From CALDCK01 sp050618055 (GTDB taxonomy: Bacteria > Myxococcota_A > UBA9160 > SMWR01): a stretch of DNA of 10,911 nucleotides. The notes under the pieces were generated by a model. It was given only the letters and a program-made list of their open reading frames with translations, was not told where the DNA came from and searched no databases. The translations under genes were made by a program, and so were the position numbers. The DNA lies in assembly GCA_050618055.1 (NCBI GenBank), contig JBNLVK010000091.1, positions 1-10,911 of the forward strand. The letters are read 5' to 3'. Of this stretch, positions 5,920 through 10,911 are shown piece after piece (within the stretch, counting starts at the first letter, position 1; every line of letters begins with the position of its first letter).

Positions 5920-6531
5920 ATGCGCCGCGTCGCACCGCTCACGGTCCTGCTGCTGGTCGTCGCGACGCACGCCGCGGCCCAGTCGTACCGCTACGACTGG
6001 AACGGGCCGAACTTCAGCACCGCCAGCGGCACGATCAGCGTGGCGCACGAGGTGAACGGCTTCCTGGTGCTGGCGGGTCCGGTCGAGAACCTGCCCTTCG
6101 GCGACGTTGCCCCGGTGCGCTTCTCGTTCTCCGCCGGGCCGGTCACCATCGACGACGCCACGCCGCTCCACCCGCTCACCCGCATCAAGCTCCAGACCGA
6201 CGCCGACGGCGAGATCGTGCAGGCCGAGATCCAGCTCGTGGAGGCGATCGACACCGGCGGCGGACTGCTGGCGGCCGACGTGATCTGCGCCGAGTCGTGC
6301 CCGGCGGGCGGCAACCAGGACCTGGTGATCGATCGCAACGCGCTGGGCGCGGTGATCGGCATGGGCGAGGTGCCGATCGCGATGTCCTTCTGGGCCGCGC
6401 CCACCCTGCTCGCGCCGGGCGTGCCCGCGGTCCCCTGGCCGCTCCTCGCCCTGGGCGTTCCGCTCGCTGCTGTCGCGCGCCGCCACCTGCGCCACTCGCA
6501 GCATCGACCGCCCCCCGCTTCCCGCATGTGA
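5920..6531 (+). CDS. Secreted protein with candidate C-terminal sorting signal (PEP-CTERM-like)
   Basis: 203 residues. Residues 1-20 form a Sec signal peptide ending ATHAAA, with cleavage likely before QSYRYDW. The body is beta-rich: YRYDWNGPNFSTASGTISVA (23-42) and FSFSAGPVTIDDA (68-80) resemble the Y-x-Y-x-G-x-N-F opening seen in many proteins carrying PEP-CTERM-type anchors. Cys123 and Cys127 may pair. The C-terminus has the tripartite form of such signals: VPAVPWP (168-174), a hydrophobic segment LLALGVPLAAVA (175-186) and a basic cluster RRHLRHSQHR (187-196). This points to surface anchoring or export through an exosortase/archaeosortase-like enzyme (inference; none is in the window). 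The seven or so residues past the basic cluster are unusual and arise where the gene overlaps the next. The ATG at 5920 is preceded by GGGGG; the stop overlaps the MFS GTG. Confidence 0.72.
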   Translation: MRRVAPLTVLLLVVATHAAAQSYRYDWNGPNFSTASGTISVAHEVNGFLVLAGPVENLPFGDVAPVRFSFSAGPVTIDDATPLHPLTRIKLQTDADGEIVQAEIQLVEAIDTGGGLLAADVICAESCPAGGNQDLVIDRNALGAVIGMGEVPIAMSFWAAPTLLAPGVPAVPWPLLALGVPLAAVARRHLRHSQHRPPPASRM

Positions 6532-7706
6532 CCCGGATCCCGCCCGCGATCTGGGTCCTGGGCTTCGTCAGCCTGCTGATGGACGTCTCCTCGGAGCTGA
6601 TCCACAGCCTGCTGCCGGTCTTCCTGCTGGTGGAGCTGGGCGCCAGCGCCCTCGCCATCGGCCTCATCGAGGGCGTGGCCGAGTCGACGGCGCTGGTCGT
6701 GAAGGTGTTCTCCGGCACGCTCAGCGACTACCTGGGCCGGCGCAAGGCGCTCGCGGTCGCGGGCTACGGACTGGGAGCGCTCAGCAAGCCCTTCTTCGCC
6801 CTGGCTCCGGGAGCATCGATGGTGTTCGCTGCGCGCTTCGCCGACCGCGTCGGCAAGGGCATCCGCGGCGCCCCGCGCGACGCGCTGGTCGCGGACCTGA
6901 CACCGGCGGAGGTGCGCGGCGGCGCCTACGGACTGCGCCAGGCGCTCGACACCCTGGGCGCGTTCTTCGGCCCGCTGCTGGCGATGGGCCTGATGCTCCT
7001 CTGGTCCAACGACTTCCGGGCCGTCTTCTGGGTGGCGGTGGTTCCCGGCTTCCTGGCCGTCGGGCTGCTGGCCTTCGGCGTGCGCGACCCCGACCCGGCC
7101 ACACGCGGTCCGCGCAGGAACCCGGTCGACTGGCGCGCCGCCGGACGTCTGGGCCCCCGCTTCTGGTGGATCGTCGGCATCGGCGCGGCGTTCTCGCTGG
7201 CGCGCTTCAGCGAGGCGTTCCTGGTGCTGCGGGTCCAGCAGGCGGGCCTGCCGCTCGCCTGGGTCCCGCTGGTGCTGGTCGCCATGAACGGGGTCTACGC
7301 CGCGTCGGCCTATCCGTTCGGGGACCTGGCGGACCGCGGTCGCCACTCGCGGCTGCTGGTGGCCGGGCTGGCGGTACTCGTCGCCGCCGACGGCGTGCTG
7401 GCCTGGGGCGACTCCTGGCAGAGCCTCGCGCCGGGCGTCGCCTTGTGGGGCCTGCATCTGGGCATGACCCAGGGCCTGCTGGCCGCGATGGTCGCCGACG
7501 CCGCGCCGGTCGACCTGCGCGGCACGGCGTTCGGCGTCTTCAACCTGGCCTGCGGCATGGCCCTGCTCGTGGCCAGCGCAGCCGCCGGCCTGCTGTGGGA
7601 CCGCTTCGGTGCGTCCGTGCCGTTCCTGGTGGGCGGAGGGGTCGCGCTGCTGGCCCTGGCTCTCGTCCTGGTCGCCGACGCGCGCGGCTCTGCGCGCCGG
7701 CGCTAG
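6528..7706 (+). CDS. Major facilitator superfamily transporter
   Basis: 392 residues, almost entirely hydrophobic helices, fitting a 12-helix MFS permease of the inner membrane. The loop between helices 2 and 3 holds motif A as GTLSDYLGRRKAL (63-75). A second conserved stretch, RFADRVGKGIRGAPRDALVA (103-122), is typical of one MFS branch with GKGIR..PRDA. A central cytoplasmic loop (186-209) is rich in Arg and Pro, and FGDLADRGRHSRLL (264-277) is the motif A copy of the second half. Substrate unknown; efflux of a small molecule is the usual assumption. The start was set at GTG 6528 because it overlaps the preceding stop as GTGA and the sequence then runs directly into helix 1 (IPPAIWVLGFVSLLMDVSSE). 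A longer open frame extends upstream to 5004, but it is antisense-like shadow over other genes. Confidence 0.9.
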   Translation: MTRIPPAIWVLGFVSLLMDVSSELIHSLLPVFLLVELGASALAIGLIEGVAESTALVVKVFSGTLSDYLGRRKALAVAGYGLGALSKPFFALAPGASMVFAARFADRVGKGIRGAPRDALVADLTPAEVRGGAYGLRQALDTLGAFFGPLLAMGLMLLWSNDFRAVFWVAVVPGFLAVGLLAFGVRDPDPATRGPRRNPVDWRAAGRLGPRFWWIVGIGAAFSLARFSEAFLVLRVQQAGLPLAWVPLVLVAMNGVYAASAYPFGDLADRGRHSRLLVAGLAVLVAADGVLAWGDSWQSLAPGVALWGLHLGMTQGLLAAMVADAAPVDLRGTAFGVFNLACGMALLVASAAAGLLWDRFGASVPFLVGGGVALLALALVLVADARGSARRR

Positions 7707-8137
7707 TCGCTGAAGTCGGCCGAGCTGTGCTTCGCCATCTCTTCCAGGAACCAGGCCGGGAACTGGCCGACGAAGCCGGAGACGTCCCAGTAGTCGCTCC
7801 AGCGCGCGACCTTGCCGTCCTTCATCTCGTGGACGGTGGCGAACTGGTTGGTCGCCTTCTCGCCGGTCTTGAAGGTCCAGACCTCGGTGTGGTCGAGGAA
7901 CACCACGTCGCCCTCGCAGGCCATGTGATGGATGGTGTGCTGGTGGTCCGTCAGGTGGTCGAACGCGATCGCCAGCCGCCTGACCACGTTCTCGGGGCCG
8001 CGGGCGCCCGGGTCGTCGGTGGGCACGTCCTCGTAGTGGACGTCGTCGGAGAGGCAGCTCTTCAGCGTCTCCCAGTCCATGGCGCTGAGCGCCTTCCACA
8101 ACGTCTCGACGGTCTTCCGGTTCTCGGCGATGGACAC
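7703..8137 (-). CDS. SnoaL-like / NTF2-fold protein
   Basis: 144 residues, the size of a single cone-shaped NTF2-like domain. Helix 1 (ENRKTVETLWKALSAMDWET), then DDVHYEDVPTDDPGARGPEN (31-50) and the C-terminal strand MKDGKVARWSDYWDVSGFV (105-123) are the usual SnoaL/limonene-epoxide-hydrolase-like landmarks. By eye, the Arg and Asp of the LEH triad (in T-E-R-x-D) are not present: the matching strand reads FLDHTEVWTF. True epoxide hydrolase activity is therefore doubtful; W113-S-D115-Y-W-D118 remains. The pocket may serve another isomerase, cyclase or binding role. The start is GTG at 8137, chosen for GGGAG six bases upstream. Its stop lies in CTAG, the same four bases that hold the stop of the convergent MFS gene. 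Confidence 0.82.
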   Translation of the reverse strand: MSIAENRKTVETLWKALSAMDWETLKSCLSDDVHYEDVPTDDPGARGPENVVRRLAIAFDHLTDHQHTIHHMACEGDVVFLDHTEVWTFKTGEKATNQFATVHEMKDGKVARWSDYWDVSGFVGQFPAWFLEEMAKHSSADFSD

Positions 8138-8143
8138 TGGTCA

Positions 8144-8148
8144 CTCCC
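8144..8148 (-). promoter_or_regulatory. Shine-Dalgarno sequence deciding the GTG start at 8137
   Basis: GGGAG on the minus strand with a six-base spacer before GTG. No in-frame ATG near the start gives a comparable alternative. Confidence 0.55.
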
Positions 8149-8156
8149 ATAGCGAT

Positions 8157-8187
8157 GCCCCCGAAGCCCGCGAGGGGCTCCGGGGGC
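8157..8187 (-). other. Strong GC-rich hairpin between two minus-strand genes
   Basis: A 13-position inverted repeat (arms 8157-8169 and 8175-8187, five-base loop). On the plus strand it has one A-C mismatch (8164/8180); on the minus-strand RNA this becomes a G-U wobble, so the stem is complete only in that transcript. It follows the stop of the esterase-like gene (8214) by 27 bases and precedes the SnoaL-like gene. No T-run follows on the minus strand, so it may be a Rho-aided terminator, an RNA 3'-end stabiliser, or a partial attenuator between the two genes. Confidence 0.45.
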
Positions 8188-8213
8188 TCTGCTCTTCATC
8201 CGATCCGGCGACC

Positions 8214-9368
8214 CTAGGGCAGCGGGACGAAGTCCTCCACCAGGTCCGGCGTCAGGACCGGGAGGTGGAGGAACAGGCTCGTCCACCAGTCGAGCCGGAT
8301 GCCGTTCACCGTCTGCGTGTTGAACAGCGGCGTCTGCAATGCCGTGTGGCTGGAGTCCCCGCTCTTGATGAAGCGCTTGTAGCGCAGCGGGTGGTTGGCA
8401 CGCACGGCGTCGGTGTCCGCGAGGATCAGGTCCCGGTACTCCTCCTGGGTCGGCACCATCAGGAAGAAGCGGTTGGTCTCGTCCCCGTCCGTCTCGTACC
8501 AGGCCTCGGTGATCGTCGTGTCGTTCTCGAGACGCCAGTCGATGATGGCGGTCGCCGTCTCGTCCGGACCGCAGGCGGTGCAGCTGGCCGGATAGAACTG
8601 GTCGAACTGCCAGTCGGCGGCCCGGGCCGCGATGCCGGTCACGTCGAGCGGGTTCACCGTCACCGGACCCGCGTCGTTCACCACCGAGAGCTTCACGCCG
8701 TTGCCGTACAGGAAGCGCACCAGGAAGGGCGCGAAGCCGGAGGCTCCCACGCCACCGGCGCTGGTCCCCGACACCACGATCTTCTTCGCGTTCGGGAAGG
8801 TCGCCGCCGCCAGGTCCATGCCGGCGGTCTGGTTGCGCAGGCCGCGGTGGAAGCGCACCGGGCCGAACGGGAAGTTCGCGTCGACCACGTCGTTGTCGCC
8901 GGCGAAGACCGAGCCGTCGCAGTACGGCATGTAGACGATCGAGTAGTCGGCGAACGGGTTGTCCGGCGAGTCGAAGTCCCAGATGCCCACGGGCGCAGTC
9001 GGCGGCTCCTGGTCCTCGGCCAGCACGTTGCAGAAGTAGAAGTCCTGCCAGCACGCGCCGCCGCCCTGCTCGAAGATGAGCAGCTTCTCGGGATCGCCCG
9101 CGCGGGTGAACGCCGAGAACGGAGTGCCGGCGATGCAGATCGGGCCGTTGCCGCCGTCGGTGTCGAAGGTGTGCTTGGTCCAGCCGTCGCCGACGTCCGA
9201 GCTCGCCACCGGCGTGAAGTCGCCGATGTACTTGTTCACGCCCGCATCGGCCAGCTCCTGCTGGGCGGCGCTGCTCAGGCCCTTCTGGCACTGGCTGCCC
9301 ATCAGGGCCGTCGCCAGCACGACGAGCGCCAGGACCGATCGATGAATGGTAGATGTCCGTTTCCGCAT
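8214..9368 (-). CDS. Secreted pectin-acetylesterase/Notum-like hydrolase
   Basis: 384 residues with an alpha/beta-hydrolase pattern of the pectinacetylesterase/Notum type. Visible: LLIFEQGGGACW (96-107), the glycine-rich oxyanion segment; KKIVVSGTSAGGVGASGF (195-212) with nucleophile Ser203 in G-x-S-x-G-G; and GDSSHTALQTPLF (337-349) with likely catalytic His341. The acidic member is not certain; ADWQFDQFYP (251-260) resembles the D-x-W-Q region of the family. Cys residues (78, 106, 113, 150, 263, 266) suggest disulfides in an exported enzyme. The N-terminus is a signal peptide with a Cys at 27 after MGSQ, a poor lipobox, so Sec secretion or lipidation are both open. Expected reaction: release of acyl groups from polysaccharide or other esters; the true substrate is unknown. 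An ATG at 9425 is in frame, but the ATG at 9368 has GGAGGGG just upstream and starts the signal peptide. Confidence 0.82.
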   Translation of the reverse strand: MRKRTSTIHRSVLALVVLATALMGSQCQKGLSSAAQQELADAGVNKYIGDFTPVASSDVGDGWTKHTFDTDGGNGPICIAGTPFSAFTRAGDPEKLLIFEQGGGACWQDFYFCNVLAEDQEPPTAPVGIWDFDSPDNPFADYSIVYMPYCDGSVFAGDNDVVDANFPFGPVRFHRGLRNQTAGMDLAAATFPNAKKIVVSGTSAGGVGASGFAPFLVRFLYGNGVKLSVVNDAGPVTVNPLDVTGIAARAADWQFDQFYPASCTACGPDETATAIIDWRLENDTTITEAWYETDGDETNRFFLMVPTQEEYRDLILADTDAVRANHPLRYKRFIKSGDSSHTALQTPLFNTQTVNGIRLDWWTSLFLHLPVLTPDLVEDFVPLP

Positions 9369-9372
9369 GATT

Positions 9373-9379
9373 CCCCTCC
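9373..9379 (-). promoter_or_regulatory. Shine-Dalgarno sequence deciding the ATG at 9368
   Basis: GGAGGGG on the minus strand, four bases before ATG 9368-9366. It rules in favour of this start over the in-frame ATG at 9425, which would add 19 residues ahead of the signal peptide. Confidence 0.65.
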
Positions 9380-9459
9380 AGGTTGCGTGGGGCGCAGTGT
9401 CTCTGGCGACGATCCCAAGCGTCAAGCAAACCCGGGCAAAACGGCGTTCTATCCAGTGC

Positions 9460-10428
9460 CTACGGGATCAGCAGCACCCGCCCGAAGGCCTGGCGGCTCT
9501 CGATGTAGCGGTGGGCCTCGGCCGCCTCGGACAGCGGGAAGCGCCGGTCGATCTCGATGCGCAGCGCCCCCGATCCCACGTCGGCGATGTGGCGCGCCAC
9601 CATGGCGTGCACGCGCTCGTGGTGGACGGCCAGCTCGGCGCCGAAGAAGACGCCCACCAGCGTCTTGTTGCCCGGCCGCAGCGCCGCCGGATCCGGGCGA
9701 TGGTCGTCGCGCCCCGCGGATCCGACGAAGGCGATGCGTCCGCGGTAGGCGGTCGCCTCGATGCTCTTCTCCAGCGTGTGGCCGCCGATCGAGTCGAGCA
9801 CCACGTCGGCACCCCGTCCGCCGGTGGCCTCGCGCACCGCCGCCACGAAGTCGGAGTCGCGGTAGTTGATGCCGTGGTCCAGGCCGAACTCCTTCAGGCG
9901 CGCCAGCTTGGCGTCGCTCGAGGCGGTGGCCAGCACCGTGGCCCCGGCGCGCTTCGCCAGCTGGATGGCCGCCATGCCGACACCGCCGGCGCCGGCGTGC
10001 ACCAGGGCCGTCTCGCCGGCCTGGAGCCGGCCGAACTCGAACAGGCAGTCGTCCGCCGTGCCGACCGCGATCGGAACGCAGGCCGCCGCCTCCAGGTCCA
10101 CGCCGTCCGGGATCCTCCACGCGGTGGCCTCGGGCACCGCGGCCCGTGCCGCGTGGGATCCGTGGGGCATCACCGCGACCACGCGATCGCCCCGGGCCAG
10201 GTGGCGGACCGAGCCCCCCACCTCGCGGACCGCCCCCGCGCACTGGTAGCCCACCACGTGGGGCCGGGCGGCCATGACGCCGCCGCCGCGGTGGAGCGTG
10301 TCGCCCCCCTCGACGCTGATCGCCTGCACCTCGACGACCACGCCCGCGTCCGGGCAGGCCGGGTCGGGGACGTCCTCGTAGCGGAAGACCTCGGGCCCTC
10401 CGGTCTCGTAGTAGACGGCTGCCTTCAT
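9460..10428 (-). CDS. Zinc-less MDR oxidoreductase (NADPH:quinone reductase-like)
   Basis: 322 residues, the standard length of quinone-oxidoreductase-type members of the medium-chain dehydrogenase/reductase superfamily. The N-terminal GroES-like domain opens MKAAVYYETGGPEVFRYEDV and includes HVVGYQCAGAVREVGGSVRH (57-76). The Rossmann domain has the nucleotide-binding AGAGGVG (145-151) in ALVHAGAGGVGMAAIQLAKR, followed by ATASSDAKLARLKEFG and GADVVLDSIGGHTLEKS (207-222). Catalytic and structural zinc ligands of alcohol dehydrogenases are absent. It probably reduces a quinone, enone or similar carbonyl with NAD(P)H; the substrate cannot be named. The ATG at 10428 is separated by only 38 bp from a divergent plus-strand gene, so the two may share a regulatory gap. 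It lies 91 bp upstream of the esterase-like gene on the same strand, which probably has its own promoter. Confidence 0.92.
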   Translation of the reverse strand: MKAAVYYETGGPEVFRYEDVPDPACPDAGVVVEVQAISVEGGDTLHRGGGVMAARPHVVGYQCAGAVREVGGSVRHLARGDRVVAVMPHGSHAARAAVPEATAWRIPDGVDLEAAACVPIAVGTADDCLFEFGRLQAGETALVHAGAGGVGMAAIQLAKRAGATVLATASSDAKLARLKEFGLDHGINYRDSDFVAAVREATGGRGADVVLDSIGGHTLEKSIEATAYRGRIAFVGSAGRDDHRPDPAALRPGNKTLVGVFFGAELAVHHERVHAMVARHIADVGSGALRIEIDRRFPLSEAAEAHRYIESRQAFGRVLLIP

Positions 10429-10466
10429 GGCTGCATCCTACACCCCGCCTCCCGTATCCTGTCCCG

Positions 10467-10911
10467 GTGAAGCCCCGGCGTCCCGGCACACCGCGCCTGG
10501 AAGCCCCGTGGATCCTGGCGCTCTTCGTCGTCCTTCCCCTCGCGGCCCACGCCGCCGGCGACGCCGACGTCTTCGCCACCATCGACGCCTGGCGCGCCAT
10601 CGCCGAGGCGCCCTCCCCCATCGTCGTCGACGGCGACGGCTCCGACTGGGGCGCCATCCACACCTTCGCCGACCCGGTGGGCGACGCCGGCGGCGATCCG
10701 ACCCGCGACATCACCGGCGTGGCCATCGCGCCGCTCGACGACGCGCTGCTGATCCGCATCGACACCGACGGAACGCCGCCTTCCACCGGTCGCGTCTTCT
10801 GGATCCTGTTCGACTTCCTGGGCCAGCAGTTCTTCGACGTGAAGATCTCCTTCAACCTGGACTTCACCGACGACCTGGACGTCTTTCCCGAGGGCGAGAC
10901 GCCGCCGCCGC
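10467..10911 (+). CDS. Secreted protein, CBM9-like N-terminal domain, truncated at the window edge
   Basis: From GTG 10467 the frame stays open for 148 codons to the right edge. Residues 13-30 (APWILALFVVLPLAAHAA) are a signal peptide after a basic n-region (K2, R4, R5, R10), with cleavage likely near AHA-A. The mature part shows IVVDGDGSDWGAIHTFADPV (55-74), close to the VDGxxxDW opening of CBM9-like domains in exported proteins, followed by an Asp/Gly-rich stretch, DITGVAIAPLDDALLIRIDT (86-105), and FWILFDFLG (115-123). A carbohydrate- or surface-binding role is inferred; the Asp/Gly clusters might bind calcium. No ribosome binding site is visible at the GTG, and no in-frame ATG lies upstream. 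The gene is divergent from the MDR oxidoreductase. Full size and any C-terminal domains are outside the window. Confidence 0.68.
   Translation, partial: MKPRRPGTPRLEAPWILALFVVLPLAAHAAGDADVFATIDAWRAIAEAPSPIVVDGDGSDWGAIHTFADPVGDAGGDPTRDITGVAIAPLDDALLIRIDTDGTPPSTGRVFWILFDFLGQQFFDVKISFNLDFTDDLDVFPEGETPPP

Noticed and set aside
5004..6527. Very long open frame leading into the MFS gene (900 codons in total)
   Set aside because: The part before 6528 is Arg/Pro-rich, lies in another frame over the amidotransferase and secreted-protein genes, and has no domain. It is an artefact of high GC.
5991..8150. Long minus-strand open frames opposite the MFS, amidotransferase and P450 genes
   Set aside because: Compositions are dominated by Arg, Gly, Ala and Pro without motifs; the opposite strand or frame in each case has clear family signatures.
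9397..9425. TTGACG on the minus strand upstream of the esterase-like gene as a promoter
   Set aside because: The hexamer 17 bases downstream (AGACAC) is a very poor -10 element, so the evidence is insufficient.

Overview
The window comes from a high-GC, Gram-negative-type bacterial chromosome. The evidence is dense, short-spaced operons, at least four predicted lipoproteins with Lol-type signal sequences, a secreted protein with a candidate C-terminal sorting signal, and GTG starts with end-to-start overlaps. The lipid-metabolism flavour (hotdog protein, TetR regulator, cytochrome P450, quinone-oxidoreductase-like MDR protein) and the sorting-signal protein would suit a myxobacterial, Binatota-like or other former deltaproteobacterial lineage, but this taxonomic guess is weak. 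No tRNA, rRNA, CRISPR array, insertion sequence, integrase or phage gene was seen.

Layout, left to right. (1) 1-2151, minus strand: a lipoprotein cluster. Three genes (2151-1507, 1510-908, 911-258) overlap by four bases each (ATGA, then GTGA). All encode about 200-residue lipoproteins of similar layout and unknown function. A fourth lipoprotein gene begins at 126 and runs off the left edge. This block has lower GC and weaker codon bias than the rest. A plausible sigma-70-type promoter lies at 2283-2254. (2) 2349-5068, minus strand: a double-hotdog protein, a TetR-family repressor and a cytochrome P450. Regulator and P450 share an ATGA overlap. The gap before the regulator holds two TGAC-N4-GTCA inverted repeats exactly 20 bp apart, probably the regulator's own operator. 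(3) 5131-7706, plus strand: a stand-alone class I glutamine amidotransferase, a secreted protein with a VPxxP-type C-terminal tripartite segment, and a 12-helix-type MFS transporter with a GTG start overlapping the preceding stop. (4) 7703-10428, minus strand: a SnoaL/NTF2-like protein whose stop shares the tetramer CTAG with the convergent MFS stop; a secreted pectin-acetylesterase/Notum-like hydrolase; and a zinc-less MDR oxidoreductase. (5) 10467 to the right edge, plus strand: the first 148 codons of a secreted protein resembling CBM9-type domains.

The best-supported functional unit is the autoregulated hotdog-TetR-P450 module, which looks like small-molecule or lipid oxidation controlled by a ligand-sensing repressor. 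The least explained unit is the overlapping lipoprotein operon. No convincing new defence or mobile system was found; most of the window is ordinary, well-packed chromosomal sequence.
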